Of a stretch of 8,371 nucleotides of DNA, positions 1 through 5,200 are shown one piece after another. A model generated the notes under the pieces. The model did not search any database. It saw only the letters and a list, made by a program, of their open reading frames with translations, and was not told the DNA's origin. This stretch comes from HO2-45-28 sp964412115. GTDB taxonomy: Bacteria; Patescibacteriota; Minisyncoccia; HO2-45-28. The translations under genes and the position numbers were made by a program. Location of the stretch: positions 1-8,371 of the forward strand of contig CAYPMM010000032.1 of NCBI GenBank assembly GCA_964412115.1. The letters run 5' to 3'. The stretch's first letter is position 1. The number at the start of each line of letters is the position of its first letter.

Positions 1-957
1 TGGTCTTCTCGACCTGCCCACCTGTGTCGGTTTGCGGTACGGTCCCCTCGCCTTTTTCCGCCTTGCGGCGGACCTAGAAGCTTTTCTGGGAAGGCTCTTC
101 AAAAGAATTTCTTACGCTTGCGCGCAAAATTTTCTCGGACGCGAGACTCGCCTTGCGGCAGTTTTCCGGATTTTCCTGGAAAACATCTCTTAATCCAAGA
201 ACGCAAATCCAATAATGCGCTCTTTTTTGTTTCCTCCGTCACTCCATTGGAAAAACGAGGGGGCGCCGGAATATTAACCGGCTGTCCTGTTACGCACTCT
301 TTAAAGGATGGCTGCTTCTAAGCCAACCTCCTCGCTATCTCAGAAATATCACTACCTTACTTGCACTTAGCAAAGATTTAGGGACCTTAAATGTGGGTCA
401 TAGGCTCTTCCCTTCTCGACCTGTGGAGCTTAGCCCCCACGGTCTGACTGCCCGAAAAACTCTTGGTATTCGGAGTTTGGTAGGTCTGACGAAGTTTCCC
501 CCTATTCAAACCTTCCAGTAGCTCTACCCCCAAGAGCATTAATTCGGACGCTAGCCCGAAAGCTATTTCGGAGAGAACCAGCTATTACCGAGTTCGATAA
601 GCTTTTCACTCCTTACCACAACTCATCCGATAGTTTTGTACGGCTAAACGGTTCGGGCCTCCTCCCGCCTTTCGGCGGGATTCACCCTGGTCATGGCAAG
701 CTCACCCGGCTTCGGGTCTATCTGGCAGTCTCTTAGATAGAATACGTAACTCTATCTAGTACGCGCTATTCACACTCGCTTTCGCTAGGCCTTCGGGCTT
801 TCAAGCCCTTAGACAGAGAGTGCCAGATAACTCGTTGGCTCATTCTTCAATAGGCACGCCGTCACCCTCGATACTTGCGTATCGGGGCTCCGACTCTTTG
901 TAGGCATATGGTTTCAGGTACTATTTCACCGCCCTCAACGGGCTGCTTTTCACCTTT

Positions 958-1015
958 NNNNNNNNNNNNNNNNNNNNNNNNNNNNNNNNNNNNNNNNNNN
1001 NNNNNNNNNNNNNNN
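958..1015. other. Assembly gap (58 Ns) inside 23S rRNA
   Basis: Fifty-eight consecutive Ns separate the rRNA segment ending in GGCTAAATACGTTT (minus strand) from the one starting AAAGGTGAAAAG. In E. coli these two landmarks are about 36 nt apart, so the true missing sequence is probably the conserved domain I/II linker, and the N count is a scaffolder's estimate rather than a measured length. Confidence 0.98.
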
Positions 1016-1221
1016 AAACGTATTTAGCCTTGGGAGTTAGTTCTCCCGGATTCCCCCGACCCATTCATGTGTCGAGGTACTCAAGAAAAATTCAGAAAGA
1101 TAGAGATGATTTTCGCTTACGGGGCTATTACCCGCTGTGGCTCGCCTTTCCAGGCAAATTCTGCTAACCAAATCTCTTTTTATCTTTCCCAAGATTGCTC
1201 TCAACGAATTTATCTTACAAC

Positions 1222-1312
1222 ACCAACAGGCTGATTTGAGTTTCCGGATATTCAAACTAAGTTTTGGTTAAACTAAAACTTAGTTTGGAGAAACTCAAAT
1301 CAACCTGTTGGT
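1222..1312 (-). other. Expansion hairpin in 23S rRNA domain I
   Basis: This is a 91-nt near-perfect inverted repeat inside the rRNA. Its arms are 1222-1230 with 1304-1312 (9 bp), 1232-1243 with 1291-1302 (12 bp) and 1253-1265 with 1275-1287 (13 bp), closed by a 9-nt loop. Position 1231 against 1303 is C/A as DNA on the plus strand but G-U in the rRNA sense, which fits selection on the RNA. As I recall it, B. subtilis has only a short hairpin of about 24 nt at the matching place, just after the GGGAACAGCCCAAACC segment. The helix is therefore lengthened by roughly 65 nt. It contains no open reading frame and no intron signature. Confidence 0.85.
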
Positions 1313-1648
1313 TTGGGCTGTTCCCTTTTCGCTCGCCGCTACTTGGGGAATTGGAGACATTCAAGTCATCCGCCACGAACGGCCGGATGATTTGAAAATC
1401 TCATTGTTTTCTTTTCCTCCAGGTACTGAAATGTTTTACTTCCCTGGGTTGACTCTCCGAAGCAAGTTCGGAGCTATCGCGTTTTACGCAATAAGGTTTC
1501 CCCATTCGGACATCCTCGGTTCAAAGGTTGCTCGCCACCTCCCCGAGGCTTATCGCAGGCACGCCACGTCCTTCATCGTCGTTTCAAGCCTAGGCATCCG
1601 CCATATGCTCTTATTATTCTGTCCCGGTGTTTTGATACTTTTATATTG

Positions 1649-1691
1649 TTACCCCGCAATTCCTTATACCGCTACAACGAAAAGCGGGGTT
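1649..1691 (-). promoter_or_regulatory. Stem in the 23S leader, just upstream of the mature 5' end
   Basis: CCCCGC at 1652-1657 pairs with GCGGGG at 1684-1689 around an approximately 26-nt interior, about 25 nt before the predicted mature 5' end of 23S. In other bacteria the flanks of 23S fold into a processing stalk cut by RNase III. Here the stem closes within the leader itself. Its role in processing is a guess, because the 3' flank of the rRNA is not in the window. Confidence 0.4.
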
Positions 1692-1698
1692 AATTAGA

Positions 1699-1727
1699 CT
1701 TATTTTGACCCTTTCACAAATTGTCAA
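1699..1727 (-). promoter_or_regulatory. Possible second 23S promoter (P2) or boxA-like site
   Basis: Read on the minus strand, TTGACA (1727-1722) is followed after 17 nt by AATAAG (1704-1699), giving a perfect -35 and a 4/6 -10, with a start site near 1692. The same bases also sit in GAACTTTGACA, which resembles the boxA antitermination sequence of rRNA leaders. Either reading fits, and both place an rRNA control element 70-100 nt before the mature 23S. Confidence 0.4.
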
Positions 1728-1762
1728 AGTTCTTCTCTGCAAATGTTGGCCATAGGACTAAT

Positions 1763-1804
1763 CCGCCTTGGGCGGAAAAAACCGCCTCTTGAAGGCGGGT
1801 TTTT
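1763..1804 (-). terminator. Terminator/antiterminator-like structure in the 23S leader
   Basis: In the minus-strand RNA four short segments occur in order: CCGCCT (1798-1793), AGGCGG (1787-1782), a run of six U (1781-1776), CCGCC (1775-1771) and GGCGG (1767-1763). Segments 1 and 2 form a 6-bp GC-rich hairpin followed directly by six U, which is a standard intrinsic terminator. Segments 2 and 3 can pair instead, and so can 3 and 4. It lies about 105 nt downstream of the predicted start from promoter P1 and before the mature 23S, so transcripts from P1 must pass it. It could be an attenuator or simply two neighbouring hairpins. Confidence 0.5.
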
Positions 1805-1887
1805 GCAAGTCAATCAAAACTTGACGCTAAATTACCCCTCCGCCTTCTTTTTGTGGATATTTTAACTGGTTTAACATTTGTATACCC

Positions 1888-1915
1888 ATTATATAGCCGG
1901 CAAAAAGCATGTCAA
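1888..1915 (-). promoter_or_regulatory. Sigma70-type promoter P1 of the 23S rRNA gene
   Basis: On the minus strand a perfect TTGACA (1915-1910) and a perfect TATAAT (1893-1888) are separated by 16 nt. The predicted start is near 1881, giving a leader of about 257 nt before the mature 23S. It is the best match to consensus in the window, as expected for rRNA. No 16S lies between it and the 23S gene. Confidence 0.8.
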
Positions 1916-1933
1916 GTGGTTGCAAGCAAAAAC

Positions 1934-1979
1934 AAAAAGATGCCAATCTGGTGCTATCGCTTCAAGTTGGCATCTTTTT
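1934..1979. terminator. Bidirectional intrinsic terminator upstream of the rRNA promoter
   Basis: AAAAAGATGCCAA (1934-1946) pairs perfectly with TTGGCATCTTTTT (1967-1979) over 13 bp around a 20-nt loop. Reading minus, the stem is followed by TCTTTTTGTTTTTGC; reading plus, it ends in TCTTTTTA. It lies 19 nt upstream of the P1 -35 box, so it shields the rRNA unit from read-through of the membrane-protein gene at 2091-2780. Confidence 0.7.
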
Positions 1980-2043
1980 AAAATGTGTTTAAAACATAAA
2001 GCGTGGGGCAGAAAAGACAAAGTATAAAAAGAATCGTTAAAAG

Positions 2044-2068
2044 AAAATCCGCCGAAGAGGCGGATTTT
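2044..2068. terminator. Intrinsic terminator of the MscS-like gene
   Basis: AAAATCCGCC (2044-2053) and GGCGGATTTT (2059-2068) form a perfect 10-bp stem with a 5-nt loop, 22 nt after the stop codon of the gene at 2091-2780. On the minus strand it ends in a U-rich tract (ATTTTCTTTT). It is symmetric, so it may stop transcription from both sides. Confidence 0.8.
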
Positions 2069-2090
2069 CTTGGACATCGTGTCCGACAAA

Positions 2091-2780
2091 TTACATATTG
2101 TCCGATATGTCCGAGCGAAGGCGCTCCAAGAATCGAGCTGCGGCTTCTTTTCCTCCAAGACCGAAAGCAAGACCCGCGGCTAAAGAAAGAGCGGCAATAA
2201 AACCGGTAAAAAGCGTCTGGACAAAAGCTGCGGCCACACCCAATTGGTACATGGCAGCCAATATAGCGAAAATCCAGATAGCCCATTTGGCAACTCCGCC
2301 CAAAAATCCGGCCGACGGCAAGTGCGCCGCTTTGGCCGAACCAACAACAACTCTCCGGGTGGCGTCAGCCAACACGGCCGCCGCAACCAAGATGATTGCC
2401 GCGACTATTACGTTAGGAAGATAAACCAAAACAATCTGAGCCAAAAACCTGTTGACCTCCCCCAATCCCAGAACGTCAACGGCCGCAACCAAGAATACCA
2501 GGATAAAGAACCATTTCACCAACATTCCGACGAATTTTCCAGAATCAAGCCTAAATCCAGCCCGAGCCAATGGTTCCTCGACTCCCAATCCCTGAAGAGC
2601 GCGGTCAACTTTAATAGCCCTGAAAATCTGCGACACAACGCCTTCAAGAGCAACGGCGATCACCCAACCGACAATAAAGATGATGAAAGCCACGACCAAT
2701 TGCGGCACAAAAGCCACAACGCCGGTCCATAATTGCTGGAATGAGGCCAAAAGCACGTCACCCCAAGTTTGTAATAGCAT
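2091..2780 (-). CDS. MscS-type conserved-TM-helix membrane protein (no beta-domain)
   Basis: The gene encodes 229 aa with about five hydrophobic helices, near residues 24-48, 82-103, 116-138, 160-180 and 186-208. The last ends in GLAFGLGGKEAAARFLER (about 203-220), which resembles the glycine/alanine-rich pore-lining helix motif of the MscS family (the 'conserved TM helix' repeat). The chain stops about ten residues later, so the cytoplasmic beta-domain and vestibule that follow TM3 in true MscS channels are absent. Proteins of this kind are usually annotated as mechanosensitive-channel-like; channel activity is inferred, not shown. The start is ATG at 2780. No Shine-Dalgarno sequence is visible in the AT-rich run before it, and an extended -10 promoter lies about 130 nt upstream. 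The gene has its own terminator at 2044-2068 and appears monocistronic. Confidence 0.8.
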   Translation of the reverse strand: MLLQTWGDVLLASFQQLWTGVVAFVPQLVVAFIIFIVGWVIAVALEGVVSQIFRAIKVDRALQGLGVEEPLARAGFRLDSGKFVGMLVKWFFILVFLVAAVDVLGLGEVNRFLAQIVLVYLPNVIVAAIILVAAAVLADATRRVVVGSAKAAHLPSAGFLGGVAKWAIWIFAILAAMYQLGVAAAFVQTLFTGFIAALSLAAGLAFGLGGKEAAARFLERLRSDISDNM

Positions 2781-2914
2781 ATTGTTTAATAAATTTAATT
2801 AAATTAAGCCTATAAAAATAACTAGAAAAGCCCGCAAAACCCGGATTATTCGACCTTTTCCGAGCCCGGAAGGACTTTATCTATGATTTTTCCCATTCAT
2901 ACGGGATTGCTTAT

Positions 2915-2923
2915 ATTATAGCA
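2915..2923 (-). promoter_or_regulatory. Extended -10 promoter of the MscS-like gene
   Basis: On the minus strand TGC (2923-2921) directly precedes a perfect TATAAT (2920-2915), which is the extended -10 arrangement. There is no good -35 at 16-18 nt; a TTGACT lies only 10 nt upstream, too close to act with this -10. The predicted start is near 2908, leaving a leader of about 128 nt before the ATG at 2780, in which I found no clear fold. Confidence 0.55.
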
Positions 2924-2957
2924 TATTTTGAGTCAATTTTCTCCGGCCTTAGCAACC

Positions 2958-2966
2958 TGTGGATAA
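2958..2966 (-). promoter_or_regulatory. Single consensus DnaA box
   Basis: The nine bases read TTATCCACA on the minus strand, an exact match to the DnaA box consensus, in an intergenic region next to AT-rich DNA (2785-2945). Only one exact copy is present; a one-mismatch copy is at 1852-1860. A single chance hit in a window of this size is not improbable, so I do not call an origin. Confidence 0.3.
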
Positions 2967-2992
2967 GTTGTGTGGTTTTTTGGAATAAAAAA

Positions 2993-3023
2993 CTCCCCCA
3001 CCCCAAAGTTCGGGGTGAGGGAG
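2993..3023 (-). terminator. Intrinsic terminator of the 3838-3036 operon
   Basis: A 12-bp stem joins 2993-3004 with 3012-3023 around a 7-nt loop and is followed on the minus strand by six U (2992-2987). The one mismatch as plus-strand RNA (C2998 against A3018) becomes G-U in the minus-strand RNA, which supports minus-strand use. It begins 12 nt after the end of the basic-protein gene. Confidence 0.85.
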
Positions 3024-3035
3024 ACGGGCGGGAAT

Positions 3036-3218
3036 CTACTTCCCCTTCCTCTTGTAGCTCTTGGAGCGGAGGGGATTCCTCCGGCTCCTTCGGCTGGCCT
3101 GCCTGGCATTGTGCCGGCGGCTAGCGCGTCTTGCCGCGCGGCCCGCAGTCTGGCCCTTCTTGGGCTTTCTGCGGTCGCGCCTCTTCTTTCTGTTCTTCCA
3201 CTTCTTGTCGTTGGCCAT
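3036..3218 (-). CDS. Small, very basic 60-aa protein of unknown function
   Basis: The gene encodes 60 aa, nearly half of them Arg or Lys, with hardly any acidic residues. Basic patches run the whole length (KNRKKRRDRRKPKK near residues 8-21, then alternating Ala/Arg, ending YKRKGK). This composition suggests nucleic-acid binding, as in small ribosomal or nucleoid proteins, but I recognise no family. It looks real because ATG at 3218 is preceded by GGGGGAG with an 8-nt gap and a strong terminator follows the stop codon after 12 nt. It starts 50 nt after the end of the 189-aa gene upstream and has no separate promoter that I can see, so the two are probably co-transcribed. The coding sequence is very GC-rich (72% in the sampled line 3121-3180) because of its Arg/Ala codons. 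Longer plus-strand frames overlap it but have no comparable start or terminator signals. Confidence 0.65.
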   Translation of the reverse strand: MANDKKWKNRKKRRDRRKPKKGQTAGRAARRASRRHNARQASRRSRRNPLRSKSYKRKGK

Positions 3219-3268
3219 CGTTCGTTCTCCCCCTTCGGATGGTTATTGAACTCGAGAGAATAATTCCC

Positions 3269-3838
3269 TCAATGACCGATTTTTCGGTCTTGGCGTCGCT
3301 CTTTGTTCATCTGCTTTTGGATCTTTTTCTTTTCGGCCGGAGTCAACTGATTGTAGTTAGGCGGAAGCACGAATTCGGCATGAGCTCGCATCGCTCCCGC
3401 AACCGCAGGGTTAACCCGACGCTGACGGGAAACCACTTCGCCGTCAATGACCCGCAGGTCGCGATCGGTCCGCCGGTTGTCGATCTTGGCGAGAATCTTT
3501 CCGCCAAGCATTTTGTCCAGACGGATGATACCCTTGGTTTTGTTGCCCGACCTGATGCCGCAGGCCTCTTTCATCGCGTCGGTCAAACCCATACGCAAAG
3601 CCGGCGGGAAAAGACCCCACTCCTGCGCGATCAGCTCAACCGCGTCCGGATGCGACATGGAATTCACTATGATATTTACCGTATTGGACAACCTTTTGTT
3701 GTCGCCATACGACCCGGAGTGATAGACACGGCTTTGCGAGTCAAGCTCGTTCGGCTTGATGTTACTCAACTCCTCAACGCTTTTCCACCTTGAAATGCCA
3801 ATGTTCCGGTCAATCAGCCAAATCGTTTTTAAGGCCAT
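3269..3838 (-). CDS. Unknown 189-aa protein with a basic C-terminal tail
   Basis: I do not recognise this 189-aa protein. It begins MALKTIWLID, has a mixed, apparently globular body without membrane segments or a signal peptide, and ends in a lysine/arginine-rich probable helix (about residues 165-189, containing TPAEKKKIQKQ and NKERRQDRK). The tail may bind nucleic acid or the ribosome. I chose ATG at 3838 because GAGGAG lies 6 nt upstream and a consensus promoter sits 80-108 nt upstream. The open frame continues to 4198, but that extension would run back through the promoter, the preceding terminator and the end of the next gene. An in-frame ATG two codons earlier is too close to the SD. 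The downstream 60-aa basic protein is probably in the same operon. Confidence 0.75.
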   Translation of the reverse strand: MALKTIWLIDRNIGISRWKSVEELSNIKPNELDSQSRVYHSGSYGDNKRLSNTVNIIVNSMSHPDAVELIAQEWGLFPPALRMGLTDAMKEACGIRSGNKTKGIIRLDKMLGGKILAKIDNRRTDRDLRVIDGEVVSRQRRVNPAVAGAMRAHAEFVLPPNYNQLTPAEKKKIQKQMNKERRQDRKIGH

Positions 3839-3917
3839 TACCATCTCCTCTGAACAAGCGGGGTTGACTGTTTGGTTGGGTTTTTGACAAACCAAAAAGC
3901 CGATTTTATCCTCTCCC

Positions 3918-3946
3918 ATTATACAGCATAAATACCAAAAAGTCAA
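3918..3946 (-). promoter_or_regulatory. Sigma70 promoter of the 3838-3036 operon (repeat copy 1)
   Basis: On the minus strand TTGACT (3946-3941), a 17-nt spacer and a perfect TATAAT (3923-3918) predict a start near 3911 and a leader of about 73 nt. Positions 3921-3946 match 5204-5229 at 25 of 26 bases, spacer included. Confidence 0.85.
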
Positions 3947-3961
3947 CCCCCACAAATTAAA

Positions 3962-3990
3962 CCCCCACCCGGAAACTTCCCGGGTGGGGG
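3962..3990 (-). terminator. Intrinsic terminator of the 4020-4676 gene
   Basis: CCCCCACCCGG (3962-3972) pairs with CCGGGTGGGGG (3980-3990), a perfect 11-bp GC-rich stem with a 7-nt loop, followed on the minus strand by TTTAATTT. It lies 29 nt beyond the stop codon at 4020, and the next promoter begins 15 nt after it. Confidence 0.8.
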
Positions 3991-4019
3991 GGGTACTTCT
4001 TGAAACTGCGGAACGGAGT

Positions 4020-4676
4020 CTAGTCCCAGTAGGCCGTCGGGTCGCGCCAGAGAGGGAAGTTCTCGTCCAGCCAGGCGTAGGCTTCTTTCTTGGCGCAAGC
4101 ACGCGCCCGGAATCGCTCTTTTTTGTCCTCGTGGTACGGCACTTCGACTTCGTGAAGGAGATCCTCCGGCTTGCGTGGCCCGCGAACGGCACAGCCATCC
4201 ACGATATGCAGAAGATAACCGCCCTCGCCCCTCTTCAACAGCTGGGGTTCCCAATCGGATAGGTCGCTCACACCATAGCGCGATTCGAGATTGACCGAGC
4301 CGCAACGTTGGTAATAGGTGTTCTTGTAGAACACCCGCGCCCGCTCTCGGTCCTTGTCGTCCACCAGCATGGTCAGCATCGGGTTGTAGCCCGGCACCTT
4401 CTTCCAGCCGGCAGGCAGCTGCACGCGCTGGAGCACCGAATCGCCTTCCACGGGGCCAAGGAACTTGACGCCCGCCTTCTCCAGAACGGCCTTTGTGTCA
4501 TACTGAATCGCCTCGTACAGCTCGGACTTTGCCATCTCTGCCGGCAGCGCGGTCTCGTTGGAAACGAACTCCTGCTGATTCCTCTTCCCTTCGGCCTCCA
4601 TCGCCGCTGGGCCGCTCCCGAGAACGATCGCCTCGGCCAAGAAAGCCGATCCTGGCGCTTTCGCTTCGTTGTTCAT
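4020..4676 (-). CDS. Unknown GC-rich 218-aa soluble protein
   Basis: The gene encodes 218 aa with no membrane segment or signal peptide. The middle (about residues 66-135) contains GVKFLGPVEGDSVLQRVQLP, GWKKVPGYNPML, LVDDKDRERARVFYKNTYYQR and an ESRYGV segment. This looks like a compact domain I have seen only as 'hypothetical protein' in candidate-phyla and phage genomes. The C-terminal third is charged, with a CAKKEAYAWLDENFP stretch. I assign no function. ATG at 4676 is chosen because AGGAGG (4691-4686 on the minus strand) lies 9 nt upstream. The frame is open back to 4742 but that extension runs through a leader hairpin. Sampled lines are 62-65% G+C against about 38% in the neighbouring membrane-protein gene, hinting at a different origin. 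Its own terminator follows at 3962-3990. Confidence 0.75.
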   Translation of the reverse strand: MNNEAKAPGSAFLAEAIVLGSGPAAMEAEGKRNQQEFVSNETALPAEMAKSELYEAIQYDTKAVLEKAGVKFLGPVEGDSVLQRVQLPAGWKKVPGYNPMLTMLVDDKDRERARVFYKNTYYQRCGSVNLESRYGVSDLSDWEPQLLKRGEGGYLLHIVDGCAVRGPRKPEDLLHEVEVPYHEDKKERFRARACAKKEAYAWLDENFPLWRDPTAYWD

Positions 4677-4720
4677 GACACCCTTCCTCCTTTCGGTTGG
4701 TTGTAGGTTGTTTCGGCAAA

Positions 4721-4743
4721 CTTGCGGGATCGAATCCCACAAG
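4721..4743 (-). promoter_or_regulatory. Hairpin in the leader of the 4020-4676 gene
   Basis: In the minus-strand RNA CUUGUGGG (4743-4736) pairs with CCCGCAAG (4728-4721) over 8 bp, including one U-G pair, around the loop AUUCGAU. It sits about 30 nt before the Shine-Dalgarno sequence. The loop recalls a tRNA T-arm, but no other tRNA parts are present. It could be an mRNA-stabilising or regulatory hairpin; it lacks the U-run of a terminator. Confidence 0.4.
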
Positions 4744-4769
4744 TTATGGCCACATACTCAGATTGTCAA
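4741..4769 (-). promoter_or_regulatory. Weak possible promoter of the 4020-4676 gene
   Basis: On the minus strand TTGACA (4769-4764) is followed after 17 nt by TAACTT (4746-4741), a 3/6 match to the -10. The -35 overlaps the last codons of the membrane-protein gene. If it is not used, the gene is read from the promoter at 5201-5229, since no terminator separates the two genes. Confidence 0.25.
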
Positions 4770-5156
4770 AAAGAACCAAAACTCAAAAATACGCCAGGCG
4801 ACTGATAGGGCGCTTAGAGTTCCAACAAAAACAAAAAAGGCTTTAATCTCATGATGGTCATCGTTCTTGTCAAACTGCAGATGAGAATCAACAAAAAAAG
4901 CGACCAGAATTGCGACCGCGCCCGAGATTGTTGTTACAAAAAAAATACCATGACCGTCATTTTGAATGTTGGTCAAAAGGGTCATGTCGCCAAACAGATA
5001 AGCCCAGATCAGTCCGACTATAGACCAAAAAACCACATAGTGAACCAGACCTACAAAAGACCCAATGAACCCGAAAATGACAATCAAAAGAAATAATTGG
5101 CCCAAATTCGCAAAACAACCTTCCATGAAGCTCCAAAACTTTCCTGATCTGGACAT
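4758..5156 (-). CDS. Small four-helix membrane protein of unknown function
   Basis: The gene encodes 132 aa with four strongly hydrophobic stretches, near residues 19-36, 38-57, 70-89 and 105-130. A short polar N-terminus (MSRSGKFWSF) and an acidic, histidine-containing loop (DKNDDHHE, about 96-103) lie between them. No catalytic or transporter motif is visible and I do not recognise the family. The start is well supported: GGAGGG lies 6 nt before ATG at 5156, and a promoter with start near 5194 lies upstream. The next gene begins 81 nt downstream with no terminator between, so the two may be co-transcribed although their base composition differs sharply. The sampled line here is about 38% G+C. 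Confidence 0.75.
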   Translation of the reverse strand: MSRSGKFWSFMEGCFANLGQLFLLIVIFGFIGSFVGLVHYVVFWSIVGLIWAYLFGDMTLLTNIQNDGHGIFFVTTISGAVAILVAFFVDSHLQFDKNDDHHEIKAFFVFVGTLSALSVAWRIFEFWFFLTI

Positions 5157-5200
5157 TCCTGACCCTCCACCAAAGCAAAACGTAAAATTACTCTGCTCAA

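Larger units (their letters stand above)
1..1624 (-). rRNA. rrl: 23S ribosomal RNA, 5' part (runs off the left edge)
   Basis: The reverse complement matches conserved 23S segments in the expected order: GCGGATGCC near the 5' end (about 1592-1600), the AGTAGCGGCGAGCGAAA stretch (about 1328-1344), the domain I/II joins, the AGCTGGTTCTC motif (about 570-585), the L11-binding GTPase-centre hairpin (about 291-330) and CCGACACAGGTGG near position 20. Aligning the conserved GGATG with E. coli 26-30 puts the mature 5' end near 1624. The left edge corresponds to roughly E. coli nucleotide 1690, so the 3' half is outside the window. Three things are unusual: an N gap at 958-1015, a long extra hairpin at 1222-1312, and a join near 283-292 that skips about 300 conserved nucleotides. 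No 16S gene or tRNA lies upstream, where a linked operon would have them. Reading frames inside this span are rRNA shadows. The identity is certain; the exact 5' end is an estimate. Confidence 0.96.

Noticed and set aside
1308..1697. Plus-strand 129-aa reading frame
   Set aside because: It lies almost wholly on the antisense strand of the 23S rRNA and its leader.
2050..2120. Three spaced copies of CGGACA around the stop codon of the MscS-like gene
   Set aside because: The motif is six bases only, partly coding, with uneven spacing; probably chance.
2785..2966. Replication origin
   Set aside because: There is only one exact DnaA box, no dnaA or dnaN gene and no cluster of boxes.
3131..3793. 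Plus-strand 220-aa reading frame
   Set aside because: It lies opposite two minus-strand genes that have SD sequences, promoter and terminator; it has no start signals of its own and no recognisable domain.
3839..4198. Long N-terminal extension of the 3269-3838 gene
   Set aside because: It would run through a consensus promoter, a strong terminator and the 3' end of the 4020-4676 gene; the internal ATG with GAGGAG is better.
4677..4742. 22-residue N-terminal extension of the 4020-4676 gene
   Set aside because: The region holds the SD sequence and a leader hairpin; ATG at 4676 has AGGAGG upstream.
4721..4743. Possible tRNA T-arm (GGGATTCGATCCC)
   Set aside because: The loop is shifted by one base from the TTCRANN pattern, and no acceptor, D or anticodon stems flank it at the right spacing.
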